The notes under the pieces: generated by a model
Told to the model about the DNA's origin: nothing
Seen by the model: only the letters and a program-made list of their open reading frames with translations
Databases searched by the model: none
In this document: positions 26,683 through 36,161 of the stretch, piece after piece
Layout of the letters: every line of letters starts with the position of its first letter
Position numbering within the stretch: the stretch's first letter is position 1
NCBI RefSeq assembly: GCF_024380015.1
Contig: NZ_CP101508.1
Span: 2,294,902-2,358,901, forward strand
Direction: 5' to 3'
DNA length: 64,000 bases
Source of the DNA: Photobacterium atrarenae
GTDB lineage: Bacteria > Pseudomonadota > Gammaproteobacteria > Enterobacterales > Vibrionaceae
Made by a program: the position numbers and the translations under genes

Positions 26683-27264
26683 ATGACTGAGTACCTACTC
26701 CTCCTCATAGGGACAGTGTTGGTCAACAACTTTGTCCTGGTGAAATTTTTAGGCCTCTGCCCGTTTATGGGCGTGTCTAAAAAACTAGAAACTGCAATTG
26801 GCATGGGTCTGGCCACCACGTTTGTCCTGACCCTGGCTTCTGTCTCTGCCTACCTGGTTGAAGCGTATATTCTCGAACCGCTCGGTATTCAGTACCTGCG
26901 CACCCTCAGCTTTATCCTGGTCATCGCGGTGGTGGTGCAATTTACTGAAATGGTCGTCCATAAGACCAGTCCGACCCTCTATCGCCTGCTGGGGATCTTC
27001 CTGCCGCTGATCACCACCAACTGCGCAGTGCTGGGTGTTGCGCTGTTGAATATTAACGAGCGCCATAACTTCATCGAATCGGTGATATACGGATTCGGCG
27101 CAGCCGTCGGTTTCTCGCTGGTTCTGGTCCTTTTCGCATCCATGCGCGAGCGAATTGCCGCAGCGGATGTCCCGGGCCCTTTCCAAGGGGCCTCCATCGC
27201 CATGATCACCGCCGGCCTGATGTCTCTGGCCTTCCTCGGCTTTACTGGATTGGTGAAATTGTAA
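26683..27264 (+). CDS. rsxA: Electron transport complex subunit RsxA
   Basis: A 193-residue membrane protein with six hydrophobic segments, opening [20 protein letters not shown], with [12 protein letters not shown] and [16 protein letters not shown], the two half-repeats whose cysteines hold an Fe-S site in the Rnf/Nqr family. RsxABCDGE moves electrons from NADH to keep SoxR reduced in E. coli; in Rnf form it can couple to ion movement and feed reductant to other enzymes. First gene of a compact operon; rsxB starts one base after its stop. Confidence 0.95.
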   Translation: MTEYLLLLIGTVLVNNFVLVKFLGLCPFMGVSKKLETAIGMGLATTFVLTLASVSAYLVEAYILEPLGIQYLRTLSFILVIAVVVQFTEMVVHKTSPTLYRLLGIFLPLITTNCAVLGVALLNINERHNFIESVIYGFGAAVGFSLVLVLFASMRERIAAADVPGPFQGASIAMITAGLMSLAFLGFTGLVKL

Positions 27265-27265
27265 G

Positions 27266-27847
27266 ATGAGTGGAATTTTAATTGCTGTCATTGCAATCGC
27301 AGTGCTTGCTGCGATTTTTGGCCTTATTCTGGGCTTTGCATCCATTCGCTTTAAAGTCGAAGCTGATCCGATCGTCGAGCAGATTGATGCGATCTTGCCG
27401 CAAACTCAATGCGGTCAGTGTGGCTATCCGGGTTGCCGTCCTTACGCTGAAGCCATCGCCAACGGCGACAACATTAACAAATGTCCGCCGGGTGGCCAGC
27501 AAGCGATTGAAAAACTGGCCGACTTGATGGGGGTGGAAGTTCAGGAATCCGCCCACGAAGAAGATAAAGGGCTGAAGAAAGTGGCCTTTATCCATGAAGA
27601 TATGTGTATCGGCTGTACCAAATGTATTCAGGCCTGTCCGGTCGACGCGATTGTCGGCGGCACCAAAGCACTCCATACCGTCATTAAAGACGAATGTACC
27701 GGCTGTGACCTGTGTGTCGCACCTTGCCCAACGGACTGCATCGAGATGGTGCCGGTTGAATCGACACCAGAGAGCTGGAAATGGGATCTTGACCAAATCC
27801 CTGTCGTCAATATTCCTACGGATGCAAGTGTGAACAAGGTAAGGTAA
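27266..27847 (+). CDS. rsxB: Electron transport complex ferredoxin subunit RsxB
   Basis: A 193-residue Fe-S protein: an N-terminal membrane anchor ([21 protein letters not shown]), a four-Cys domain ([16 protein letters not shown] ... CPPGG) and two ferredoxin clusters [12 protein letters not shown] and [12 protein letters not shown]. It passes electrons between RsxC and the membrane subunits. The neighbours are contiguous. Confidence 0.95.
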   Translation: MSGILIAVIAIAVLAAIFGLILGFASIRFKVEADPIVEQIDAILPQTQCGQCGYPGCRPYAEAIANGDNINKCPPGGQQAIEKLADLMGVEVQESAHEEDKGLKKVAFIHEDMCIGCTKCIQACPVDAIVGGTKALHTVIKDECTGCDLCVAPCPTDCIEMVPVESTPESWKWDLDQIPVVNIPTDASVNKVR

Positions 27848-27849
27848 CC

Positions 27850-30426
27850 ATGCTGTCAATTATCGAACAAATTAAACAAGGCCAGCTATGGGACTTTCCG
27901 GGAGGCATTCACCCACCGGAGCAGAAAACCCTCTCCAACCGCACCGCCATCGCTGAAGCCGCACTACCACCGAAACTGGTGCTGCCGTTAAAACAGCACT
28001 TGGGCGCTATCGGCGATCTTCTGGTTTCAGCTGGGGACAAAGTCAAAAAAGGTCAGATGCTGACCCATACCGATGTCGCACTGAGTGTGCCGATCCATGC
28101 CCCGACCTCTGGTACCGTAATCGCGATTGAACAACATACTATCGCCCACCCATCCGGCCTGTCCGACCGCTGTATTGTCATTGAGCCCGACGGTGAAGAA
28201 ACCTGGACCGCCAAAACACCGGTGGCGAATTACCATGACGCCAGTCCGGCCGATCTGATTGATCACATCCGCTTGCACGGCATTGCCGGGATGGGCGGCG
28301 CCGGCTTCCCTGCCGGCCGTAAGCTGCAAAGTGGGTTGGGGAAAACCGAGATTCTGATCCTCAATGCCGCAGAGTGTGAACCTTACATCACTGCCGATGA
28401 TCGGTTGATGCAGGACCATGCCGAAGAAGTGATCAAAGGGATCCGAATTCTGCAGCATATCCTGCAGCCCAAACTCACTGTGATTGGGATTGAAGATAAT
28501 AAGCCGGAGGCGATTGCCGCCCTGCAAGCCCAAGTCTCCGAGCAAGACAACATTGTGATCCGGGTGATTCCGACCAAGTATCCCTCCGGTGGCGAGAAGC
28601 AGCTGATCAAAGTTCTGACCGGGAAAGAAGTGCCGTCGAAAGGCATTCCGGCAGATATTGGCATAATGATGCACAATGTAGGAACGGCCCATGCCATCAA
28701 GCGCGCCGTGGTTGACGGTGAGCCGCTGATCCAGCGCGTCGTCACAGTCACCGGCCAAACGGTCAAGCAGCCGGGCAACGCTTGGGCACTGCTCGGCACA
28801 CCGGTGCAGTTCCTGCTCGAGCGTTTCGGGTTCAAAGCCGATAAGAAACTGCCGCGTGTGATTATGGGCGGCCCGATGATGGGATTTACCCTGCCCCACA
28901 CCGCAGTACCTGTAACCAAGATCTCCAACTGCATTCTGGCGCCAACGCGCAAGGAAATATCGCCGACAACCCAGGAAATGGCCTGTATTCGTTGTACAGC
29001 CTGTGCGGAAGCCTGTCCGGTCTCCTTGCTGCCACAGCAACTGCAGTGGTATGCCAAAGATGAAGATTACGACAAGTGCGAAGAGTACAACCTGTTCGAC
29101 TGTATCGAATGCGGGGCGTGTGCTTACGTCTGCCCGAGTGAGATTCCGCTGGTCCACTATTATCGCCAGGCCAAAGCCGAAATTCACCACCGGAAGCAGG
29201 ATGAAATCAATGCTGAGCGTGCGAAACAGCGCTTTGAGGCGAAGAAAGCCCGCTTAGAGCGTGACAAAGCCGAGCGGGAAAATCGCTTCAAGAAAGCGGC
29301 TGACAACCGTCGCCAAGAGATGAAATCCTCTGGCGGAGATGATGCTGTTGCAGCCGCCATTGCCCGGGTCAAAGCCAAGCAAGCCGCAGCTAGCCCGGAT
29401 ACCAGTACAGAGAAAAAGCCTGCCGTCGCTGCAGCAATTGCCCGGGCCAAAGCGAAACAGGCCGCTGCCCAGGCCGCACAATCGGAAAACACAGAAGCAC
29501 TGCCGGATAATACTGAAATGGCCAAGTTGCGCGAAGAGCGCAAGCGCCAGGCCCGCGAGCGAAAAGCCGCGAAGCAAGCCGCTGAAGCCAGTTCAGACTT
29601 GGAAGCCCCTGCAAGCACTGGCGATGCGAAGAAAGATGCCGTTGCGGCCGCCATTGCCCGTGCCAAAGCGCGCAAGGCTGCCCAGCAGGCCCGAGCTACT
29701 GAGACGGAAGCAGCCGAGCCAGAAAAAGCTGAAGCTGAGCAAGCCGATGAACCTGCAGACGATCCGAAAAAAGCCGCCGTTGCGGCCGCCATTGCCCGGG
29801 CCAAAGCACGCAAGGCGGCCCAGCAGGCCCGAACTACTGAGACGGAAGCAGCCGAGCCAGAAAAAGCTGAAGCTGAGCAAGCCGATGCACCTGCAGACGA
29901 TCCGAAAAAAGCCGCCGTGGCGGCCGCCATTGCCCGGGCCAAAGCGCGCAAGGCGGCCCAGCAGGCCCGATCTACTGAGACGGAAGCAGCCGAGCCAGAA
30001 AAAGCTGAAGCTGAGCAAGCCGACGCATCTGCAAACGATCCGAAAAGAGCCGCCGTGGCGGCCGCCATTGTCCGGGCCAAAGCGCGCAAGGCGGCCCAGC
30101 AGGCCCGATCTACTGAGACGGAAGCAGCCGAGCCAGAAAAAGCTGAAGCTGAGCAAGCCGACGCACCTGCAGACGATCCGAAAAAAGCCGCCGTTGCGGC
30201 CGCCATTGCCCGGGCCAAAGCACGCAAGGCGGCCCAGCAGGCCCGATCTACTGAGACGGAAGCAGCCGAGCCAGAAAAAGCTGAAGCTGAGCAAGCCGAC
30301 GTACCTGCAGACGATCCGAAAAAAGCCGCCGTTGCGGCTGCCATTGCCCGGGCCAAAGCGCGCAAGGCGGCCAAAGAAGCCGAACAGGCAGGTAAAAATG
30401 CACCACAGAATCATGAGGAAAACTAA
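27850..30426 (+). CDS. rsxC: Electron transport complex subunit RsxC with expanded C-terminal repeats
   Basis: An 858-residue protein, against about 740 in E. coli. The N-terminal NADH/FMN part has [20 protein letters not shown] and the glycine loop [12 protein letters not shown]. Two [4Fe-4S] motifs follow, [12 protein letters not shown] and [16 protein letters not shown] (about residues 378-430). A charged coiled coil leads into an Ala/Lys/Glu-rich tail of near-identical 46-residue units (from residue ~592). It is the NADH-oxidising, membrane-attached subunit. The tail differs in length between species and is not needed for the redox centres; see the repeat entry. Confidence 0.94.
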   Translation: MLSIIEQIKQGQLWDFPGGIHPPEQKTLSNRTAIAEAALPPKLVLPLKQHLGAIGDLLVSAGDKVKKGQMLTHTDVALSVPIHAPTSGTVIAIEQHTIAHPSGLSDRCIVIEPDGEETWTAKTPVANYHDASPADLIDHIRLHGIAGMGGAGFPAGRKLQSGLGKTEILILNAAECEPYITADDRLMQDHAEEVIKGIRILQHILQPKLTVIGIEDNKPEAIAALQAQVSEQDNIVIRVIPTKYPSGGEKQLIKVLTGKEVPSKGIPADIGIMMHNVGTAHAIKRAVVDGEPLIQRVVTVTGQTVKQPGNAWALLGTPVQFLLERFGFKADKKLPRVIMGGPMMGFTLPHTAVPVTKISNCILAPTRKEISPTTQEMACIRCTACAEACPVSLLPQQLQWYAKDEDYDKCEEYNLFDCIECGACAYVCPSEIPLVHYYRQAKAEIHHRKQDEINAERAKQRFEAKKARLERDKAERENRFKKAADNRRQEMKSSGGDDAVAAAIARVKAKQAAASPDTSTEKKPAVAAAIARAKAKQAAAQAAQSENTEALPDNTEMAKLREERKRQARERKAAKQAAEASSDLEAPASTGDAKKDAVAAAIARAKARKAAQQARATETEAAEPEKAEAEQADEPADDPKKAAVAAAIARAKARKAAQQARTTETEAAEPEKAEAEQADAPADDPKKAAVAAAIARAKARKAAQQARSTETEAAEPEKAEAEQADASANDPKRAAVAAAIVRAKARKAAQQARSTETEAAEPEKAEAEQADAPADDPKKAAVAAAIARAKARKAAQQARSTETEAAEPEKAEAEQADVPADDPKKAAVAAAIARAKARKAAKEAEQAGKNAPQNHEEN
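29623..30380 (+). repeat. 138-bp in-frame tandem repeat in rsxC
   Basis: The unit begins GATCCGAAAAAAGCCGCC; starts at 29623 (variant), 29761, 29899, 30037, 30175 and 30313, exactly 138 bp apart (46 codons). Five full units and a partial sixth. Each encodes [20 protein letters not shown] and then an acidic [17 protein letters not shown] stretch. The inner units are nearly identical at the DNA level, which points to recent amplification by slippage or unequal recombination. Confidence 0.92.
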
Positions 30427-30428
30427 TC

Positions 30429-31478
30429 GTGGCTTTTAATATCGCCAGTTCACCGCATACCCATAGTCGTCGCAGTACCCGCGACATCATGCGGACAGTC
30501 ATTCTCTGTACAACTCTGGGCGTTGCCGCCCAGTGGTACTTCTTTGGCTGGGGCGTGCTGATCCAGGTTCTGTTAGCGTCAGGGGTTGCCGTCGGAGCAG
30601 AAGCGGCAGTGCTCAAGCTTCGCAAACGTCCAATCTTGCCCTACCTGCGGGACAACAGTGCCCTGCTGACCGGTGTCTTACTTGGTATTTCGATCCCGCC
30701 ATTGTCACCCTGGTGGCTGACCGTTATCGGCGTCGTGTTTGCCATTGTGATTGCCAAACACCTCTACGGCGGATTGGGCCAGAACCTGTTTAATCCCGCG
30801 ATGGTGGCCTATGTCGTGCTGCTGATCTCCTTCCCGGTCCAGATGACCACCTGGCTGCCGCCCGAGTCGCTGATCGCGCATCCGACCTCCTTGCTCGATA
30901 GCGTCCTCGCGATTTTCACTGGGTTCACTCAGGATGGCTTTAGCGTTCACCAGTTACGGATGTCGGTTGATGGGATCACCATGGCGACACCGCTCGATAC
31001 TCTGAAAACCTCGCTGACCACCGGCCACACGACCACCGAGATCCTGGCAGGACCGGTGTTCGGGAGCATCGCCGGTGTTGGCTGGGAATGGATCAATATC
31101 GGTTTCCTGATTGGCGGGATCATTATGCTGAAAATGCGGATCATCCAATGGCACATCCCGGCCGGGATGCTGGGAACCCTGTTTGTGATCAGCACCCTGG
31201 CCTTCATAATTCACCCGGACGGAACCGCCTCGCCGATCATGCACCTGTTCTCAGGCGCCACCATGCTCGGGGCATTTTTTATCGCCACCGATCCGGTTTC
31301 GGCTTCGACGACCGTCAAAGGTCGGATTATTTTCGGTGCGCTGATTGGCCTGCTGGTCTTTTTCATCCGCACCTGGGGCGGCTACCCGGATGGCGTTGCC
31401 TTTGGGGTCCTGCTGGCGAACATGTGCGTGCCACTGATCGACTACTATACCCGTCCCCGGACTTACGGCCATTCATAG
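30429..31478 (+). CDS. rsxD: Electron transport complex subunit RsxD
   Basis: A 349-residue polytopic membrane protein (NqrB/RnfD family). It opens with a short cytoplasmic segment and has about nine to ten hydrophobic segments. The flavin site is the threonine in the SASTTVKGR motif ([17 protein letters not shown]), where FMN is joined covalently. It begins 2 bp after rsxC. Confidence 0.94.
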   Translation: MAFNIASSPHTHSRRSTRDIMRTVILCTTLGVAAQWYFFGWGVLIQVLLASGVAVGAEAAVLKLRKRPILPYLRDNSALLTGVLLGISIPPLSPWWLTVIGVVFAIVIAKHLYGGLGQNLFNPAMVAYVVLLISFPVQMTTWLPPESLIAHPTSLLDSVLAIFTGFTQDGFSVHQLRMSVDGITMATPLDTLKTSLTTGHTTTEILAGPVFGSIAGVGWEWINIGFLIGGIIMLKMRIIQWHIPAGMLGTLFVISTLAFIIHPDGTASPIMHLFSGATMLGAFFIATDPVSASTTVKGRIIFGALIGLLVFFIRTWGGYPDGVAFGVLLANMCVPLIDYYTRPRTYGHS

Positions 31479-31486
31479 GAGGCAGC

Positions 31487-32122
31487 ATGCTCAATGCCAT
31501 GAAAAAAAACAGCGGCGTGCTGGCCACGTTCGCCTTACTCTCTACCCTACTGGTTTCCTTCACTTACTTGCTGACCGCGGATCGGATCCAGGCCCAGCAG
31601 CAAAAAGATTTGCTGAAGGTCTTAAACCAGGTGATCCCGGCCGACAGTCACGACAATGAGTTGTACCAAAGCTGTACGGTGATCACCAGTGAGCAGTATC
31701 TCGGCACGACCGAGCCCATGCCGGCCTATCTTGCAAAAAAGGACGGTCAATTCTCCGGTGTTGCCATCGAGGCGATTGCTCCCGACGGCTACAATGGTGC
31801 GATTAAGCTGATTGTCGGACTGGACAAAGCCGGCACCGTCACCGGGGTGCGGGTACTGAATCATAATGAAACACCGGGCCTGGGTGATAAAATCGACACC
31901 CGGATCACCGACTGGATTTACAGCTTTACCGGTAAAAAGCTGCAGGGCGAAAAAGATCCGAGCTGGGCCGTGCGCAAAGATGGCGGCAACTTCGATCAGT
32001 TCACCGGGGCAACCATTACCCCCCGTGCCGTTGTCGGTGCGGTCAAGAATGTTTCCCTGTACTATCAACGCCACCAGCAGCAACTGTTTAACCAACCGCT
32101 CAATTGCCAGGGTAACGCATGA
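31487..32122 (+). CDS. rsxG: Electron transport complex subunit RsxG
   Basis: A 211-residue FMN-binding subunit: one N-terminal membrane helix ([20 protein letters not shown]) and a periplasmic FMN domain with the flavinylation motif [11 protein letters not shown], where the second threonine carries FMN. ATG 31487 has AGGAGG 6-7 nt before it; the frame extends further upstream inside rsxD without a site. The stop overlaps the rsxE ATG by four bases. Confidence 0.94.
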   Translation: MLNAMKKNSGVLATFALLSTLLVSFTYLLTADRIQAQQQKDLLKVLNQVIPADSHDNELYQSCTVITSEQYLGTTEPMPAYLAKKDGQFSGVAIEAIAPDGYNGAIKLIVGLDKAGTVTGVRVLNHNETPGLGDKIDTRITDWIYSFTGKKLQGEKDPSWAVRKDGGNFDQFTGATITPRAVVGAVKNVSLYYQRHQQQLFNQPLNCQGNA

Positions 32123-32817
32123 GTACGAATAAAGAACTGATGAAAAGTGGCCTGTGGGACAATAACCCGGCCATCGTTCAACTGTTGGGCCTTTGTCCGC
32201 TGTTGGCTGTCTCGGCAACGGTCACCAATGCGTTGGGCCTGGGGCTGGCATCAACCATGGTGCTGATCGGCTCCAACCTGATCGTCTCACTTGTCCGTCA
32301 GTGGATCCCGTCCGAGGTTCGGATCCCGGTGTTTGTGATGATCATTGCCGCACTGGTGACTTGTGTCCAATTACTCATGAACGCCTTTACTTACGGCCTG
32401 TATCAATCCTTGGGGATCTTCATTCCCCTGATTGTCACCAACTGTATCATTATTGGCCGTGCCGAATCATTTGCGTCGAAGAATGCCCCGGTCCCGGCGG
32501 TACTGGATGGTTTGTGGATGGGCATGGGCCTGACCTCAGCCCTGGTTGTACTTGGTGCCATACGTGAAGTTCTGGGCAACGGCACCCTATTTGATGGTGC
32601 GGATCGTCTACTGGGAGACTGGGCTGCCGTACTGCGAATTGAAGTATTCAGCTTTGACAGCAACTTCCTGCTGGCGATGTTGCCACCCGGTGCCTTTATC
32701 GGGGTCGGTTTGATCATCGCCCTGAAGAATGTGATTGATAAGCAGCGCGAGAAAAAATCTGCCGTCGGCGACGAAAAGCCACAGATTGAGCGCGTCCGTG
32801 TCACATCGACCAATTAA
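32119..32817 (+). CDS. rsxE: Electron transport complex subunit RsxE
   Basis: A 232-residue membrane protein, paralogous to RsxA, with about six helices and the paired motifs [13 protein letters not shown] and [16 protein letters not shown]. With RsxA it forms the core of the membrane complex. Overlaps rsxG (ATGA). It is followed after 116 bp by nth, the same order as in E. coli. Confidence 0.94.
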   Translation: MSTNKELMKSGLWDNNPAIVQLLGLCPLLAVSATVTNALGLGLASTMVLIGSNLIVSLVRQWIPSEVRIPVFVMIIAALVTCVQLLMNAFTYGLYQSLGIFIPLIVTNCIIIGRAESFASKNAPVPAVLDGLWMGMGLTSALVVLGAIREVLGNGTLFDGADRLLGDWAAVLRIEVFSFDSNFLLAMLPPGAFIGVGLIIALKNVIDKQREKKSAVGDEKPQIERVRVTSTN

Positions 32818-32933
32818 ATCCATAATCAATAAGTCACGCCGTCGCTTGCTGCTCAACCGTATAGTGATACGGTTCTGGCCCTACACCAGGATGGCAAGCT
32901 GCGGTCACCACCGCAAGGGGTGAGGAAGTCAAC

Positions 32934-33575
32934 ATGAACAATGAAAAGCGCGTTCAGATCCTTGAGCGCCTACGGGCAGAAAACCCGCATCCGGAAACAG
33001 AGCTGAACTGGAGCTCACCTTTTGAATTGCTGATCGCCGTATTACTGTCAGCGCAGGCCACTGATGTCAGCGTCAACAAGGCCACAGACAAGCTCTACCC
33101 GGTCGCCAACACACCGCAAGCCATGTACGACTTAGGCGTTGACGGGGTGAAGGAATACATCAAAACCATCGGCCTGTTTAACTCCAAAGCCGAAAATGTC
33201 ATCAAAACCTGCAAAATCTTGCTGGAAAAGCATGGCGGTGAAGTACCGGAAAACCGCGAAGCCCTGGAAGCGCTGCCGGGTGTCGGCAGAAAGACTGCGA
33301 ACGTAGTACTCAATACCGCATTTGGCTGGCCAACGATAGCCGTCGACACCCATATTTTCCGGGTATCCAACCGCACCAAGTTTGCGATGGGAAAAAATGT
33401 CGATCAGGTTGAACAGAAGCTACTGAAAGTGGTACCGAAAGAGTTCAAGGTCGACGTCCATCACTGGTTGATCTTACATGGCCGCTATACCTGTGTTGCC
33501 CGCAAGCCACGCTGCGGCAGCTGCATCATTGAAGATCTTTGTGAATTTAAAGACAAAGTCTACCCGGACGAGTGA
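32934..33575 (+). CDS. nth: Endonuclease III (DNA glycosylase/AP lyase)
   Basis: A 213-residue enzyme with a helix-hairpin-helix (LEALPGVGRKTANVVLNTAF) that carries the catalytic lysine, followed by the catalytic aspartate in VDTHIFRV. The C-terminal [4Fe-4S] loop has C-X6-C-X2-C-X5-C (CVARKPRCGSCIIEDLC). It removes oxidised pyrimidines. In E. coli nth is co-transcribed with rsx, and the spacing here allows the same. GAGGAAG lies before the ATG. Confidence 0.96.
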   Translation: MNNEKRVQILERLRAENPHPETELNWSSPFELLIAVLLSAQATDVSVNKATDKLYPVANTPQAMYDLGVDGVKEYIKTIGLFNSKAENVIKTCKILLEKHGGEVPENREALEALPGVGRKTANVVLNTAFGWPTIAVDTHIFRVSNRTKFAMGKNVDQVEQKLLKVVPKEFKVDVHHWLILHGRYTCVARKPRCGSCIIEDLCEFKDKVYPDE

Positions 33576-33624
33576 TCGTCCGGCAATCCTCAACTGAATA
33601 AATCACCACCCGACTGGAGGGACT

Positions 33625-34017
33625 ATGGCAAACGGACGCATTCTTCACACCATGCTACGTGTCGGCGATCTGGACCGCTCAATTGAGTTCTACACCGACA
33701 TCATGGGCATGAAGCTGCTACGCAAGCACGATAACGAAGCCTACAAATATACCCTGGCCTTTGTCGGATACTGTGAGGAGTCTGAAGGCGCTGTCATCGA
33801 GCTGACCTATAACTGGGGCACAACCGAATATGATCTGGGCGATGCCTATGGTCACATCGCCATTGGGGTCGAAGACATTTATGCCACCTGTGATGCCATT
33901 CGTGCTGCCGGCGGAAATGTCACCCGTGAGCCTGGCCCGGTGAAAGGCGGCACAACGCATATTGCATTTGTCACCGATCCGGACGGCTACAAGATTGAGC
34001 TGATCCAACGCAATTAA
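33625..34017 (+). CDS. gloA: Lactoylglutathione lyase (glyoxalase I)
   Basis: A 130-residue enzyme. The metal ligands are H10 ([11 protein letters not shown]), the glutamate in VIELTYNWG, the histidine in YGHIAIGV and the glutamate in YKIELIQ, as in the Ni-dependent E. coli enzyme. It converts the methylglyoxal-glutathione hemithioacetal to S-lactoylglutathione. TGGAGGGAC before ATG 33625. Monocistronic, with a terminator after it. Confidence 0.96.
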   Translation: MANGRILHTMLRVGDLDRSIEFYTDIMGMKLLRKHDNEAYKYTLAFVGYCEESEGAVIELTYNWGTTEYDLGDAYGHIAIGVEDIYATCDAIRAAGGNVTREPGPVKGGTTHIAFVTDPDGYKIELIQRN

Positions 34018-34045
34018 TCGCGTCACTATGGGAATCAACGCCCTC

Positions 34046-34078
34046 AGCCGGACTGGTCACCCTGTCCGGCTTTTTATT
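34046..34078 (+). terminator. Terminator of gloA
   Basis: The stem AGCCGGAC/GTCCGGCT (34046-34053 and 34064-34071) is followed by TTTTATTTT. Confidence 0.88.
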
Positions 34079-34111
34079 TTATGGGCAATAGATGACGTGG
34101 CCTCCCTCCCC

Positions 34112-34456
34112 TCATTCATCATCAACCGGACTGAAATATTCCGTCACCGTCGCCCGAAACTCACCACTATCCTGAGTCGGCTCGTTAAACTCTATCGAGT
34201 AATACGGCATCTCCCGCTCTTTCAGCTTTTCGGCGATTAACAGCTCCAGATTCTCTACGCTCACAGTACTGGATACTTCATACGTATCGGCACGATTCAG
34301 CCCCATTTCTTCCGCCTGCTCTTCCGTGATCAACTGTGATGACACCTCCTCTGACAGTTGCGCTTCGACATGCGCGGCGTCGCTACTGACTACCGTATTT
34401 TCATCCGCGACCACAAACCCGGCACCCAGCATACATATCCACAGAAGTTTTTTCAT
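34112..34456 (-). CDS. Small secreted protein, 114 residues, YhcN-like (DUF1471-type) at best
   Basis: A signal peptide MKKLLWICMLGAGFVVA is followed by an acidic segment, then VSSTVSVENLELLIAEKLKE and YYSIEFNEPTQDSGEFRATV. The order 'short strand, helix, YY-strand, final strand' resembles the YhcN/BhsA fold of small periplasmic stress proteins, but the match is by eye. I chose ATG 34456 so that the signal peptide starts properly; an ATG five codons upstream is an alternative. A weaker relative lies at 35765-36067, and sodA lies between the two, transcribed the other way. Confidence 0.55.
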   Translation of the reverse strand: MKKLLWICMLGAGFVVADENTVVSSDAAHVEAQLSEEVSSQLITEEQAEEMGLNRADTYEVSSTVSVENLELLIAEKLKEREMPYYSIEFNEPTQDSGEFRATVTEYFSPVDDE

Positions 34457-34575
34457 AACCACCGCCTTCATTGTTGTTTGATAACTTTATAAGTCGCTAA
34501 CTTACTTTAGCCCCTTCCAACGTGAGCTCTGCTCCATAATTAAGAATCAGAATTAGTCGTACAAAAGACAGGGTT

Positions 34576-34594
34576 GATAATGATATTGATTCTC
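34576..34594. promoter_or_regulatory. Fur box in the sodA promoter region
   Basis: GATAATGATATTGATTCTC matches the Fur consensus at 16 of 19 positions, and the following ATTGATTCTCATTAGTATC allows an overlapping second site. It lies 35 bp before the sodA start. Repression of Mn-SOD by Fe-Fur is known in E. coli and pseudomonads. Confidence 0.75.
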
Positions 34595-34628
34595 ATTAGT
34601 ATCAATAAAAAACCAAGAGAGAACGATC

Positions 34629-35243
34629 ATGTCATTTTCATTTCCCGAATTACCATACGCTTACTCAGCGCTGGAACCTTATATCGATGCCAAAACAATG
34701 GAGATCCACTACAGCCGCCACCATAAGACCTACTATGATAAGTTCATGACGGCGATTGCTGGAACCGAGCTGGAACAATGCACCCTGCACGATATTTTTG
34801 CCCGGATCTCCCATCTGCCACCAGCCGTTCGCAACCATGGCGGTGGCTTTTTCAATCACAACCTCTACTGGCAATGCATGTCACCAAACGGCGGCGGTCA
34901 GCCGGGAGGTCTGCTTGCCGAAGCGATCAACTGTCATTTCGGCAGCTTTGAGGATTTCAAAACAGCCTTTTCTGAACTGGCTGCCACTCACTTTGGTTCC
35001 GGTTTTATCTGGCTGTCCGTCCATGAAGGCCGACTGGAGGTTTCATCGACCAGCAACCAGGACAACCCGCTGATGGATGTTGTCGAACAACGTGGTGAGC
35101 CGATCCTGGCCCTGGATGTATGGGAGCACGCCTATTACATCAGCTATCAGAACAAGCGCCCGGAATACATTGACGCCTGGTGGCATGTGGTCGACTGGCA
35201 GCAGGTCGAAATACATTATCTTGAGGCATTACAGCGGCAATAA
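34629..35243 (+). CDS. sodA: Superoxide dismutase, Mn type
   Basis: A 204-residue SOD. Ligands: H27 (MEIHYSRHH), the histidine of FFNHNLYW, and D and H of LDVWEHAYY. The N-terminal signature NHGGGFFNH and the second-domain STSNQDNP, which supplies the active-site glutamine from the C-terminal half, point to manganese rather than iron; the Fe-type SOD at 44616 differs at both. It removes superoxide in the cytoplasm and would be made when iron is short, given the Fur box. A gene of unknown function follows 17 bp downstream. Confidence 0.88.
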   Translation: MSFSFPELPYAYSALEPYIDAKTMEIHYSRHHKTYYDKFMTAIAGTELEQCTLHDIFARISHLPPAVRNHGGGFFNHNLYWQCMSPNGGGQPGGLLAEAINCHFGSFEDFKTAFSELAATHFGSGFIWLSVHEGRLEVSSTSNQDNPLMDVVEQRGEPILALDVWEHAYYISYQNKRPEYIDAWWHVVDWQQVEIHYLEALQRQ

Positions 35244-35260
35244 GGAAAGGAACAAGGCAT

Positions 35261-35704
35261 ATGGACGTATCACGCTGGGAGCGACATACCTTACTGGCGA
35301 CAGAGGCGGAAAAGAATCACCGGCCGATGATGTCAGTGATCCATTATCAGCTGGCATTGGCAGAATCTCAGCAACTGGAGCCTATTCACGGTACCCGTGA
35401 CGAGCTGGAAGATCTGCTGACGATTAAGGTGATCTCCTGCCACAATCTGGCGGCGTTCTGGCGGCGGAGCGGCGATACTGAGTATGAGCTCAAATATCTC
35501 CAACTGGCCTCTGAACAAGTGATGGCACTGATCCCCCAGTGTCCGCGCAAGACATGTGATGCGTTTATCGACAGCCTGGGCTGCTGCCGTTCGGCACTGA
35601 TTGAATTTCTCAAACGCCACCCGAACCCGGCCGTGGCCAGGCAGGTTGAGCATATCAACCTCAGCAACCAGTGCGAGCTAATTGCGAAGTTTCGTTTGCA
35701 TTAA
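35261..35704 (+). CDS. Uncharacterised protein downstream of sodA, 147 residues
   Basis: A soluble, helical protein opening MDVSRWERHTLLATEAEKNH, with tetratricopeptide-like helices (VIHYQLALAESQQLEP ... CHNLAAFWRRSGDTEYELKYLQLASEQVM) and five cysteines in its second half (PQCPRKTC, GCC). I believe it belongs to a Vibrio family of unknown function (DUF2753-like), from memory only. It starts 17 bp after sodA with AAGGAA in front, so it is co-transcribed and probably Fur-regulated. Confidence 0.75.
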   Translation: MDVSRWERHTLLATEAEKNHRPMMSVIHYQLALAESQQLEPIHGTRDELEDLLTIKVISCHNLAAFWRRSGDTEYELKYLQLASEQVMALIPQCPRKTCDAFIDSLGCCRSALIEFLKRHPNPAVARQVEHINLSNQCELIAKFRLH

Positions 35705-35730
35705 TACTCAGCTAAAAACCACTCAAACAA

Positions 35731-35758
35731 CAAGAGCGAGGGAATACACCTCGCTCTT
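35731..35758. terminator. Hairpin between the sodA operon and the convergent small gene
   Basis: The near-perfect stem AAGAGCGAGG/CCTCGCTCTT (35732-35741 and 35749-35758). T runs on both sides are weak, so it may act both ways or mainly protect 3' ends. Confidence 0.65.
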
Positions 35759-35764
35759 GGGTCG

Positions 35765-36067
35765 CTATCGCACGACATACTCAGTCACCAAAGCCTGATG
35801 GATATCTCGGTCGCGCTGGGGCATAAAGTACACCACATGATAGTGCGAACTACTGCCCTGTCCGATCCGCTGGCTGATTTTTTCATCAAGCTGCGCCAGG
35901 CCATGCGAATCCTCTACAAAATAATAGCGCTGCTGTTGCAACGACATCGATTCCGCCTGGGCGCGGGTAATTTGCTCAGCGGTGCCCCTTGTCTCCCCGG
36001 CTATGACCGTTCCAGCGCAAACCACCAATAACCCGAGCGCACATAACCCTCTATGATAGCTTTTCAT
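35765..36067 (-). CDS. Small secreted protein, 100 residues
   Basis: A signal peptide (MKSYHRGLCALGLLVVCAGTVIAG) is followed by an Arg/Gln-rich mature part with QRYYFVEDSHGLAQLDEKISQRI, SHYHVVYF and the ending ALVTEYVVR. The ending is like ATVTEYF of the protein at 34112-34456, and the spacing of the strands is similar, so the two may be distant paralogues. ATG 36067 follows AAGGGAG; the codon before it is GTG and is an alternative. Function unknown. Confidence 0.55.
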   Translation of the reverse strand: MKSYHRGLCALGLLVVCAGTVIAGETRGTAEQITRAQAESMSLQQQRYYFVEDSHGLAQLDEKISQRIGQGSSSHYHVVYFMPQRDRDIHQALVTEYVVR

Positions 36068-36161
36068 CACGCTCCCTTGTCCTGTCGACTTACTTTGAAT
36101 GTAGCGACATAACAGTCAGGCTGTGCTTCAGCCATGAGACAACGGAGAATTCTTGCTGGTA

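Noticed and set aside
29184..30439. Several long antisense and shifted frames across the rsxC tail
   Set aside because: They mirror the low-complexity 138-bp repeat and have no independent start signals.
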